From JBKCUI01 sp052161605 (GTDB lineage Bacteria; Planctomycetota; Planctomycetia; Pirellulales; Pirellulaceae), in NCBI GenBank assembly GCA_052161605.1, contig CP197409.1: 64,000 nt of DNA; one strand, given 5' to 3'. This document shows, one piece after another, positions 8,888 to 17,734 of this stretch; within the stretch, counting starts at the first letter, position 1, and each line of letters opens with the position of its first letter. The notes under the pieces are model-generated. The model was not told the DNA's origin and searched no databases. It worked only from the letters and a program-made list of their open reading frames with translations. Position numbers and translations under genes: made by a program.

Positions 8888-9691
8888 TTACGATAGGAAC
8901 TGAACTAAAAGTTCGGCCCGACTTGTGACCTCAAATTTTTTATAGATTTCTTTGATGTAGTCTGTAATCGTATGGTCGCTTAGCTTTAGTTGACTTGCGA
9001 TTGTCTTGCGGGAAGCTCCTTTTAAAAGCAGCATGAAAACTTGACGCTCGCGCGGCGATAGATCTGTGACCCGCGTGGGAATGGATTCAGCTGCTTTGAA
9101 GCGATGTATCCAATCAATAGCAGGAAATGCAAGATCAACAAAATCTGCTTCCTGCCGTGTAAATCTTGGATTTCCTGCTCTTCGGTGGAATCCAATGGAG
9201 CTGTACGTTTCGCGGTCTAGTGGGACCAGCGAGAAAATGAAGTCGTCGAAGCCTAATGAGCGCCACAAGGAAGAGACCTGTAGGGTTTGCCACTGTTCGT
9301 CACAGATGAGGTCCAGCCGCATGCGCGTAATAGATGTTAGTTCTTTTACTGCCTGGTAGAGCGGCTTGACCACGGCGGGAGCTAGCTCAGGATGAATGAT
9401 GATTCTGTAGAATTCCGCACGTTCCGTTTCGTCCGTGAAGCCGTCATCAACACAAGCGGTGATCATAGCGTCGCCTGGCACGCGCTCATTGATCCTCCCT
9501 GTAGTCCATATCCACACGTCAGCTTGAATCGATTCGGCAATGCCCGTCGCAATGACCTTTTTTCGATCGACGAGGTTCATCTGAACTGACGGATCCGTCG
9601 CAGATGCAAGCAGTGCCAACAATTGACGATACCATTTACCTGATACTGACATCATTGGCTCCCGTACTGTAAACGCGGAACTTCTGGTCAT
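8888..9691 (-). CDS. LuxR-family transcriptional regulator
   Basis: 267 residues. The C-terminal 60 residues form a GerE/LuxR helix-turn-helix: LSPRERQVFMLLLKGASRKT, then IASQLKLSDHTITDYIKEIY, around residues 208-260. The N-terminal 200 residues have no receiver phosphorylation motif and may be a divergent ligand- or protein-binding domain. It probably binds DNA as a dimer. It converges on the secreted Lcl-like gene; whether it regulates that gene is inference from position only. Confidence 0.85.
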   Translation of the reverse strand: MTRSSAFTVREPMMSVSGKWYRQLLALLASATDPSVQMNLVDRKKVIATGIAESIQADVWIWTTGRINERVPGDAMITACVDDGFTDETERAEFYRIIIHPELAPAVVKPLYQAVKELTSITRMRLDLICDEQWQTLQVSSLWRSLGFDDFIFSLVPLDRETYSSIGFHRRAGNPRFTRQEADFVDLAFPAIDWIHRFKAAESIPTRVTDLSPRERQVFMLLLKGASRKTIASQLKLSDHTITDYIKEIYKKFEVTSRAELLVQFLS

Positions 9692-9804
9692 TATTCGAAC
9701 CGCGATGACATCCTACACGACACAACTTTGTCGATATTGTATGCGAGTTTTACCCCACTGCAATGCTTTCCCTGAAGTTGAGCGAGCGAATGATTTACCC
9801 AGAT

Positions 9805-10114
9805 GGGTGGCACTGGGTTTCCTCCACCAAATCTTTCGCCCTACATTTTTTGACAGCTCATGCTTTGCGATTCCAAACTTCCAGCAGATTCAAGGAGGCC
9901 AGCAGATTTAAAAGCGCGTATGAGACTCCGGGATTCCATCCCTATTCTGAGATGGATTGTTGGCCTCCCTGAATCTGCTGGAGAACCCGGACTGTTCAAT
10001 CGTCTCTTTAGTTTATCTCGATTCAAAAACAGGGTATGTCGAAAGATGTAGGGCGAAAAATAGAAGCTCGAAATTTGGCTGGCACCTATCGACAGCACCA
10101 AGCGAGGCCAAACC
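9805..10114 (+). repeat. Dispersed repeat, copy B, with internal hairpin
   Basis: Same-orientation copy of 7663-7866. It has about 90 extra bases whose ends form an inverted repeat: the arm near 9881-9900 (CCAGCAGATTCAAGGAGGCC) pairs with that near 9962-9981 with one mismatch. Together with copy A it brackets 8106-9691. Most of the 436-base gap between the LuxR gene and proC is this repeat; no gene is seen there. Confidence 0.85.
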
Positions 10115-10127
10115 TTATTGACCTACT

Positions 10128-10949
10128 TTATTTTTCGGCATCTTTGCCGCCAAGCTCGCGTGAGCGTGTAACGGCACTATCGACCGCTTCGATCACGGCG
10201 TGACGAAAGCCATTTCGCTCCAATGATGCAATCGCAGCTATCGTCGTTCCACCTGGACTGGTTACCTGCTCTCGCAAAACCGCTGGATGCAATCTGGTGT
10301 CTTGTACCATGACCGCCGCACCCAAAACCGTCTGCGTGGCTAGTTCCAACGCCGCCGTGCGACTCAAACCTGCCTTGACCCCGCCATCGCTTAACGCCTC
10401 GATCATCATCAACACATAGGCTGGCCCGGAACCGGACACCCCCGTCACTGCATGCAATTGATCGTCGGTGCAGCGAATGGTTATGCCGAGTGAATTGAAG
10501 AGGGCTTCGCACCAAGCTGTATCGTCTTGGCTGACTCCAGTCGCTACTGCCATACCGCTGGCTCCCTTGCCCGATTGGCAAGGTGTGTTCGGCATGATGC
10601 GGATGATATTGCTGGTCCCAAACCACTCGCATAGCTTTGGGATGGAAACCCCCGCCACGATGGACACGAGTAGATGTCGGTTCTGGACCAAAGGTCTGAG
10701 CGATGTGGCAATCTCGCTGAGCACCTGCGGCTTGACTGCGATGACGATGCGATCACAGAGTTCAAACAATTGCTGAGCTGAATCGCAAAGTTGGCAATCA
10801 GGGAAGAGTTCTTTTAACTTCTTTTGCTGGCCAGGATTGGGCTCGCAGAATACTAATTGTGGCGAGGCCGAGCCGCTAGCTGATCGTGCTGCCCCCTTGG
10901 CAATGGCGGTTGCCATTTGCCCGCCACCCAGTAAACCAATGCTGCTCAT
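10128..10949 (-). CDS. proC: Pyrroline-5-carboxylate reductase
   Basis: 273 residues from the ATG at 10949. The frame stays open upstream but the Rossmann fold starts right here: MSSIGLLGGGQMATAIAKG is the NAD(P)-binding GxGxMA motif. The family signature GSGPAYVLMMIEAL appears near residue 165 and the C-terminal TSPGGTTIAA motif near residue 230. It reduces pyrroline-5-carboxylate to proline as the last step of proline synthesis. The start is 4 bases after the metF stop, so the two are probably cotranscribed, metF first. Confidence 0.95.
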   Translation of the reverse strand: MSSIGLLGGGQMATAIAKGAARSASGSASPQLVFCEPNPGQQKKLKELFPDCQLCDSAQQLFELCDRIVIAVKPQVLSEIATSLRPLVQNRHLLVSIVAGVSIPKLCEWFGTSNIIRIMPNTPCQSGKGASGMAVATGVSQDDTAWCEALFNSLGITIRCTDDQLHAVTGVSGSGPAYVLMMIEALSDGGVKAGLSRTAALELATQTVLGAAVMVQDTRLHPAVLREQVTSPGGTTIAAIASLERNGFRHAVIEAVDSAVTRSRELGGKDAEK

Positions 10950-10953
10950 CGTA

Positions 10954-11820
10954 TTACTTGCCCCAACACTCGTGAAGCACTTCCGAAGTGGCTTGGGATT
11001 TGTTGAGTACGTAGAAGTGCACGCCAGGGACTCCCTGCTGGAGCAACTCTGCAACTTGTTCTCGGGCGAACTCCACCCCGACCTTGTGCTGCCAGTCAGC
11101 TTCCGAGTTGCTTTGCAGGCGATTGATGAATGATTCGGGCAAACTAGCTTTGCAGAGTGACGCAATCCGCTGGATCTGAGCGAGGTTCGTTACAGGTAAA
11201 ATCCCAGGTACGATCGGAATGTTGATCGCAATCGCGCGGCAGCGATCGACAAACCGAAAGTAATCTTCGTTCTTGTAAAAGAGTTGCGTCACGACAATGT
11301 CCGCTCCCGCGTCCACTTTTCTTTTTAGATTGATCAAGTCGGTCTCCATGCTCGGGGCTTCTTGATGCACCTCGGGGTATCCAGCTACGGCGATTCCCAA
11401 TGGTGAATATTCGGATTTGATGAGCCGGACCAGGTCGTTGGCGTATCGGAAACCGCCGTCGGTTTGTCGGAACTCGGTCTCCCCCTTGGGCGGGTCTCCT
11501 CGCAACGCGACGATATAATCCGTCCCAATCTCGATCGCGGCATTCAAGTACCCACGCAACTGGTCGACCGTAGAGCCCACGCACGTTAAATGGGAAGCGA
11601 CGGGAATGGAAAATTGTTGTTTCACCTTCTCAAGAATCTGAAGCGTTCTATCGCGAGTGGAGCCACCAGCCCCATAAGTACAGGTGAAAAAGTCAGGGTT
11701 GAACTTCATCAGGTCACCGACCGTGTTTAGCAGCGGTCCGACCCCTTCTTCCGTCTTGGGCGGAAAGAGCTCAAATGAAAGTCCTTTTTTCGTACCTTTA
11801 AAAAAATCACCAAGTCCCAT
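10954..11820 (-). CDS. metF: Methylenetetrahydrofolate reductase
   Basis: 288 residues from the ATG at 11820; GAGGA lies about 8 bases upstream, favouring this start over the ATG at 11841. Motifs typical of MetF: FELFPPKTEEG near the N-terminus, TCTYGAGGSTRDRT, VASHLTCVGST, ALRGDPPKG and GADIVVTQLFY. It is a FAD-binding TIM barrel reducing 5,10-methylene-THF to 5-methyl-THF for methionine synthesis. The length fits bacterial MetF. It precedes proC on the same strand. Confidence 0.95.
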   Translation of the reverse strand: MGLGDFFKGTKKGLSFELFPPKTEEGVGPLLNTVGDLMKFNPDFFTCTYGAGGSTRDRTLQILEKVKQQFSIPVASHLTCVGSTVDQLRGYLNAAIEIGTDYIVALRGDPPKGETEFRQTDGGFRYANDLVRLIKSEYSPLGIAVAGYPEVHQEAPSMETDLINLKRKVDAGADIVVTQLFYKNEDYFRFVDRCRAIAINIPIVPGILPVTNLAQIQRIASLCKASLPESFINRLQSNSEADWQHKVGVEFAREQVAELLQQGVPGVHFYVLNKSQATSEVLHECWGK

Positions 11821-11970
11821 GAAGGGTTTCCTCAAAACCATAGTTTGTGGGTAGAATCGATCTGAGGTAGTGTACCTTGTTCGCTGTGATGCACCTATAG
11901 GTTTCCGTCGCGATAAATGAGACACATTAGATTCTGCCCATAAAATTCTCGAACATCCCTCCAAAACTGT

Positions 11971-12504
11971 ATGACTGGTCCTCTTCATAACCGCCGCGTC
12001 CTTTCCTTGGTCGGAGATATCTATGAAGATTTGGAGCTTTGGTATCCCAAGCTTCGGCTCATCGAGGCTGGTGCCGAATTTGTCACCGCTGGGGAAAAGG
12101 CGGGCGAAACCTACGCTGGCAAGAACGGGTACCCCTGTATCTCCGACATAAAAATTGAAGATGCTAATCCTGCGAGCTTCGACGCAATTCTGCTGCCGGG
12201 TGGCTTTATGCCGGACCGATTGCGACGCCGGGAGGATGTCAAAGAGTTGATCCGCCACTTTGATCAGGCAGGCAAATGCATAGCCGCGATCTGCCATGGA
12301 GGCTGGTTGGCTATCTCAGCAGGTGTCTATCGCGGGGTCCGAGTCACGGGTTCGCTCGGCATTAAGGATGACTTGGAAAATGCGGGTGCCATTTGGGAGG
12401 ATGCTCCTGTCGTGGTCGATCGACATCACGTCAGTTCCCGCAAACCGGACGATCTGCCATGGTTTGCTCCAGCTATGATCGATGTCATCGCTAAACAAAA
12501 GTGA
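11971..12504 (+). CDS. DJ-1/PfpI family protein
   Basis: 177 residues. The nucleophile-elbow Cys108 sits in AAICHGGW and the acidic partner region is EDLELWYP near residue 20; AILLPGGFMPD is the conserved loop. The family includes PfpI/YhbO-type proteins assigned protease, chaperone or deglycase activities; which applies here is not visible. It is divergent from metF across about 150 bases and upstream of the helicase gene. Confidence 0.88.
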   Translation: MTGPLHNRRVLSLVGDIYEDLELWYPKLRLIEAGAEFVTAGEKAGETYAGKNGYPCISDIKIEDANPASFDAILLPGGFMPDRLRRREDVKELIRHFDQAGKCIAAICHGGWLAISAGVYRGVRVTGSLGIKDDLENAGAIWEDAPVVVDRHHVSSRKPDDLPWFAPAMIDVIAKQK

Positions 12505-12561
12505 TGCCGATCCTCTCGTGTTCGATTTCCCCAACGCGTTGTGCCTTGAAGAGTATTGCCA

Positions 12562-15069
12562 ATGAGTGCTGATCGCGTTGATATCGCTGCCGAGTTCCTC
12601 GAGACCCTAAGCTTTACTCCTTATCCGGTCCAAGAAGAAGCCATCTATGCATGGTTCTCGTCCGAGCAGGGAGTACTGGTCTGCGCTCCTACTGGAACCG
12701 GCAAAACCCTTATCGCCGAAGCCGCCATCTTCGAAGCCCTCAAAACCGGCAAGCGTTGCTACTACACGACACCACTCATCGCCCTTACCGACCAAAAGCT
12801 GGTCGAGATTCAGCAGAGTGCTCTTCGTTGGGGCTACCCGATCGATTCGATCGGTTTGGTCACTGGCAACCGTCGAGTTAACCCCGATGCTCCGGTGCTG
12901 GTTGTTGTTGCGGAAATTTTGCTCAACCGCTTGATGGGGAATGATGCCGAGCACTTCGAGAACGTATCATCGGTAGTGATGGATGAGTTTCACTCGTTCA
13001 ACGATCCGGAACGCGGCATCGTCTGGGAACTTACTCTCGGGCTCTTGCCAAAAACGGTACGCACGATGCTTCTATCCGCAACGGTTGGCAACAGCGTCGA
13101 ATTTTGCAGTTGGTTGCACCGATCCCACGGACGAAATCTGGAACTAGTCCAAGGTACCGAACGCAAAGTCCCCCTGCAATTCGAATGGATCGACGATAAC
13201 TACTTAGACGAGCATCTAGAAAAGATTGCCGAAGGGGATGATGCCAAACGACGGACGCCAGGGCTGGTCTTTTGTTTTAACCGCGAGCAGTGCTGGCAAG
13301 TCGCCGAGTTGCTCAAAGGCAAAAAGCTCATCGATAAAGAGCGCCAGGCCATCATCACCAAGCGAATCGAGACGTTTGATTTCACTCAAGGGGCTGGTCC
13401 CAAGCTAAGGCAAATCTTGATTCGAGGAGTTGGGGTACACCATGCTGGAATCATGCCTAAATATCGAAGACTTGTCGAGCAACTGTTTCAAGAAAAATTG
13501 CTCAGCGTAACGGTCTGTACGGAAACGCTTTCGGCGGGCATCAATCTGCCCGCTCGCAGCGTCATTCTGCCCAGTCTCGTCAAGGGCCCCTTTGGCAAGA
13601 AGAAAATCGTCGAGCCGAGCACTGCGCACCAAATCTTTGGTCGAGCCGGTCGCCCTCAATTTGATGCCAAAGGTTTCGTGTATGTGCTGGCTCATGAGGA
13701 TGACGTCAAAATCAACCGTTGGCGAGTTCAATACGATCAGATTCCCGAGGATACCAAGGACCCCAATCTCATCAAAGCCAAAAAGGCCCTCAAGAAGAAG
13801 ATGCCCACGCGACGGGCCGGTGAGACGTATTGGACAGCGGAACAATTTGAAAAATTGCGATCCGCACCAGCCGCCAAGCTCGAGAGTCGTGGGCATTTGC
13901 CATGGAGGCTGCTGGCCTATTTGTTGCTGAATGACCCCAGCGTGCAACCGCTCCGAGATTTGGTCGGTCGTAGACTACAAGATACGAAATCGATCGAGCG
14001 AGGCCAAAAGGAGCTCAATCGAATGCTGGTCACGCTTTGGAAGTCCGGCTTCATCACCCTAGAGCCCACTCCCAATATCAAACATCAGGAAGCACCGAAG
14101 CCCATCGTGGAATCCAAGCCCGGTTGGTTGCAACTGCCTGCGAGCTCGCCAGCCAAGGCGACCGATACCGAGAGCATTGATGATGACGACGATGAAGAGC
14201 CAGGGATAGGCACGCTAGCTAGCGAGTCGATCTCTGACTCGGTCAGCTACGATCTGGACGATTACAAGCCCGTTTCGGCGGTACCGACCGATCGGCTAAT
14301 GTATTTATCCGAACTGCGAAGTGTGAACCCTATCTACGGGTTGTACATGGTTAACATGATGCAGTTTGCGGATGAGATAGAACGCGTTCAAATCTTGGAA
14401 AGCGTTTTGGAATTGCCTGCGAATATCGCGAAGATCGTCAAGGTTCCACCCCCGGACAAGTTGCCTGCTGGAACGTTAGCGACTGAGATATTGCACCCAC
14501 AACTTTTGTCGCTCGGGTTGGCTGTACCGGAAGAATTGATGGGAAAGCAGGAGGATGTGGACGAACGCTCCGATGAGGAAATCGTGCGTGATGCAGGGGG
14601 AGCAGCAGGTAAACGCCGTCCGTTTAAACCGTTCGAGGAGGCACCTTTACGGCCGTTGGCTCTCGGAGAAAAACTGCGACGGCTATTTGATTACGAATAT
14701 CCTGGCGTACAAGACGTATTCACTCGCAGTGTTTGGGTAGTGGGTGAGCTGCTGGAATTCGGCGGCGAGTTTAACAAGTACATTGTTGCCAATGGTATGC
14801 AAAAGCATGAGGGGCTTTTGTTTCGGCACATACTTCGGTTCATCTTGTTGATTGAAGAGATTGTGAAGATCGCACCGAGCGAGAGCACCGAAGAGACCTG
14901 GGAGATACCTCTCTATGCGTTAGCTGACAAATTGGTGGAGTGTTGCAGAAAGGTGGATCCGGAAAGTACCGATCAAATCTTGCAAAACGAGGGGCGAGAA
15001 GACCGCAATACTCGTGAAGCACGAGGTCGCACGTTGAGCAATTCCCCAAAGCCTAACGTCGAATCCTAA
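12562..15069 (+). CDS. DExH-box superfamily 2 helicase (Ski2-like)
   Basis: 835 residues from the ATG at 12562. Helicase motifs in order: Q-like region FTPYPVQEEA, Walker A APTGTGKT (~44), motif Ia TTPLIALTDQK, motif II MDEFHSF, motif III LLSATVG, then RecA2 motifs GVGVHHAGIMP, TETLSAGINLPAR and QIFGRAGRPQF, as in Ski2/Mtr4/Hel308-type enzymes. The C-terminal 350 residues include an acidic stretch (DDDDEEPG) and no recognised domain. The family acts on RNA or DNA; the target here is unknown. Confidence 0.88.
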   Translation: MSADRVDIAAEFLETLSFTPYPVQEEAIYAWFSSEQGVLVCAPTGTGKTLIAEAAIFEALKTGKRCYYTTPLIALTDQKLVEIQQSALRWGYPIDSIGLVTGNRRVNPDAPVLVVVAEILLNRLMGNDAEHFENVSSVVMDEFHSFNDPERGIVWELTLGLLPKTVRTMLLSATVGNSVEFCSWLHRSHGRNLELVQGTERKVPLQFEWIDDNYLDEHLEKIAEGDDAKRRTPGLVFCFNREQCWQVAELLKGKKLIDKERQAIITKRIETFDFTQGAGPKLRQILIRGVGVHHAGIMPKYRRLVEQLFQEKLLSVTVCTETLSAGINLPARSVILPSLVKGPFGKKKIVEPSTAHQIFGRAGRPQFDAKGFVYVLAHEDDVKINRWRVQYDQIPEDTKDPNLIKAKKALKKKMPTRRAGETYWTAEQFEKLRSAPAAKLESRGHLPWRLLAYLLLNDPSVQPLRDLVGRRLQDTKSIERGQKELNRMLVTLWKSGFITLEPTPNIKHQEAPKPIVESKPGWLQLPASSPAKATDTESIDDDDDEEPGIGTLASESISDSVSYDLDDYKPVSAVPTDRLMYLSELRSVNPIYGLYMVNMMQFADEIERVQILESVLELPANIAKIVKVPPPDKLPAGTLATEILHPQLLSLGLAVPEELMGKQEDVDERSDEEIVRDAGGAAGKRRPFKPFEEAPLRPLALGEKLRRLFDYEYPGVQDVFTRSVWVVGELLEFGGEFNKYIVANGMQKHEGLLFRHILRFILLIEEIVKIAPSESTEETWEIPLYALADKLVECCRKVDPESTDQILQNEGREDRNTREARGRTLSNSPKPNVES

Positions 15070-15120
15070 AGCGTTCCAGATTTTACTTTCCTTCCGTGCG
15101 GTTTGTTCTGTTTAATTAAA

Positions 15121-15870
15121 ATGAATTACTTAAGAAGAATCGTAGAGCAAACGGATACCCCGGCTGGGATCGCGTTTGATGTTTTTGTCCAAACGCTTGT
15201 GGTGCTTTCCGTGGTCGCCTATTCGATCGAGACGCTCCCGGGAATAAGTCCTGATCTCGCAGCGGCTCTTAGGATCTTTGAGTTGCTCACCGTAGGCGTA
15301 TTTACGATGGAGTACTGTCTGCGATTGCTGGTCGCTAAACCAAGAAGCAAATATGTGTTTAGCTTTTTCGGAATCGTCGATTTAGTAGCCATTCTCCCAT
15401 TCTATTTGAGTTTGGGATTCGACCTGCGAGCGGTAAGGGCATTCCGACTGCTTCGCATTGTACGGTTGCTCAAGTTAGCGAGGTACAACTCAGCAATTCG
15501 TCGATTTCATATTGCCCTTTCCATAGCCAAGGAGGAGATCGTCCTTTTTGCATGTGTAACCTTGATTCTTCTGTACCTTGCTGCAATCGGAATCCATCAC
15601 TTCGAAAGTGAAGCGCAGCAGGAGACGTTTGGTTCCGTCTTTCATTGTCTTTGGTGGGCTGTCGCAACGTTGACTACGGTAGGCTACGGAGACGTCTACC
15701 CAGTCACCGTTGGCGGCAAAATTTTCACCTTTGTCATGCTTATGGTCAGTCTAGGATTTATCTCAGTACCAACTGGTCTAGTCGCATCAGCGCTCGCAAA
15801 AGCACGTCAGATCGAGGAGCAGGAAACGAAACAGCAGGAGGTTCCAGACCAGAGTGGTAAGACCCAATGA
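15121..15870 (+). CDS. Voltage-gated potassium channel-like protein
   Basis: 249 residues from the ATG at 15121. It has six membrane segments; the fourth carries regularly spaced arginines (RAVRAFRLLRIVRLLKLARY) as in a voltage sensor, and the pore loop has the selectivity filter TTVGYGD at residues 185-191. The C-terminus is short and charged with no regulatory domain. It would be an inner-membrane tetramer conducting potassium. The gene stands alone. Confidence 0.92.
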   Translation: MNYLRRIVEQTDTPAGIAFDVFVQTLVVLSVVAYSIETLPGISPDLAAALRIFELLTVGVFTMEYCLRLLVAKPRSKYVFSFFGIVDLVAILPFYLSLGFDLRAVRAFRLLRIVRLLKLARYNSAIRRFHIALSIAKEEIVLFACVTLILLYLAAIGIHHFESEAQQETFGSVFHCLWWAVATLTTVGYGDVYPVTVGGKIFTFVMLMVSLGFISVPTGLVASALAKARQIEEQETKQQEVPDQSGKTQ

Positions 15871-16117
15871 GATTTGTTTGAAAAATCCGTCATGAGGAAT
15901 CCTCTTCGTTATGACTAATCTAGGAAGAGTCTCAAGTCATCAAGATGGGCAACGATTTCTGTTTTCCACTACCGTAGTTGGGCGCGACTGATGCCGGAGA
16001 TTCTGAACTGCTTCAGTTGGGAAAATTGGATTCATTCTTGGTTCAATCCTGCTACAATAGTTTGTGCGCCTGACATGGGCAATTTCGTCGCCTTTATATG
16101 CCTAAGAGTATTTCGCT

Positions 16118-17715
16118 TTGAATTTTCGACTTCACGACCATCTTCTTGCTCGAGATCACACACTTTTAGGTGGTGTCCTGCATGGAATAAACGGTACCCT
16201 TATTGAGCTTCAGGGGAGAGCACTTTCGATACTGCCCCGCCCCCGCCCAGTCACATCGTGCTGCTCAATCACCGGAATGGCCCGTGGGCCGGTTCGCGAG
16301 GCGCTTCAACGCATACAAGGGGCATTTAGCAAGCTGCGAATTCCAGACTCGCCAGTTGAAATTTTGATCAACCTGGCGCCTGCTGCACTTGAAAAAGATG
16401 GCACATGGCTAGACCTTCCGCTTGCAGTGATGATGCTTCAAGTTGCTGGAATACTTCCGGACTTGCCACAGTCCAAAGAGGAGCAATTTATCCTATTTGG
16501 TGAGATAGGAATTCACGGAGAGGTTAGAAGAGTACCTGGTGCGTTATCTTTGGCGTATTTGCTGAAGCCAGGCCAGAAGCTGATCGTTCCTAAAGGCAAT
16601 GAAAAGGATGCGCCCTTATCTTGGCAAAACCGGGGCATGAGGGGTGTGGGGTCTTTCCCGTTCAAACTTTAGAAGAGATTCTCGACTATTTCCGTGGCGT
16701 TAGACGACTCAATAATGCGCTGAGCGAACCCATTCGTTTCTCAAGTTATATCGATCGAGCTACTGACTTTGGGAAAATTCGCGGGCAGCAGCAAGCGAAG
16801 AGAGCTGCCGTTATCAGTGCTGCCGGCGGACACAACCTGCTATTAGTCGGCCCTCCCGGTGAGGGAAAGTCGCTCATCGCGAGCGCAATGTCAGGTATCC
16901 TTCCACGATTAAGTGATTCAGAAAAGGTAGAGATCACTCGAATTTACTCAGCCATGGGACTGTTGAGCGATGATGGAATGGCGGTGACTCGCAGACCATT
17001 TAGGCCAGTGCATCATTCAGCCACCATGCAGTCGCTTGTAGGGGGTGGTAGTGGCGTTCCGAAGCCGGGTGAGGTCACGCTCGCACACCATGGTATTTTG
17101 TTTTTGGATGAAATTCCAGAGTTTGCGAAAAACACTTTAGAGGCTCTGCGGCAACCTCTTGAGAATGGATACGTAAACATCACAAGAGTGTCCGCTTCGC
17201 TTGAGTTCCCTGCTCGGTTCTGCTTGGTTGCTGCAATGAATCCATGTCCCTGCGGATATGCAGGCGACCCTCGTTGTCGTTGCGAGATAAAAACCATCGA
17301 AAAGTATCAGAAGAAGCTTAGTGGACCATTTCTCGATCGCATGGACTTGCAAGTCTTCTTAAAACCGCTTTCGCAGGCTGAGCGATTTACTCATGTGAAC
17401 GAGAGTGAGTCGAAACAGATTCGCCTGTACGTAGAGAAAGCGAGAAATTTACAGCTAGATCGTTTTAAAGGACAAAACATCACTTGCAACGCGGAGATTC
17501 CCGGCGGTCGAGTCGTAGATTTTTGCCGAATGTCAGCTGATGCAGAGAAAAGCTATCGCGAGACCCTTGAAAGAGCGTCGGTATCCACCAGGACTTGTGA
17601 TCGACTTGCCAAGGTAGCACGTACGATTGCAGATCTGGACTCCGAGGAACTCATTGAACCCAAACACGTTGACGAGGCAGCAAGTTTTGTTGCAGCGGGA
17701 ATACTCCAACGGTAA
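16118..17715 (+). pseudogene. comM: ComM/YifB-type Mg-chelatase-like AAA+ protein, frameshifted
   Basis: Two overlapping frames together make one protein. 16118 to about 16611 (frame 2) gives the N-terminal domain (LINLAPAALEKDGTWLDLPL, GEIGIHGEVRRVPGALS). From about 16612 frame 1 continues ALILAKPGHEGCGVFPV, then Walker A VGPPGEGKS, Walker B ILFLDEIPEF, the zinc-like CPCGYAGDPRCRC segment and the C-terminal domain to 17715. Loss of one base near 16611-16614 (GCGCCC for expected GCGGCCC) explains the shift. The start is also poor: a TTG at 16118 and no ATG in frame before 16277. ComM is a helicase for branch migration in natural transformation. Sequencing error remains possible. Confidence 0.8.
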
Positions 17716-17734
17716 TTAAATCGGAAGCGATCTT

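Noticed and set aside
10950..11165. Upstream extension of proC
   Set aside because: It lies inside metF in another frame; the Rossmann motif begins at 10949.
11821..12297. Long upstream extension of metF
   Set aside because: The extension overlaps the DJ-1 gene on the other strand, and MetF homology starts at the ATG at 11820 with a good ribosome binding site.
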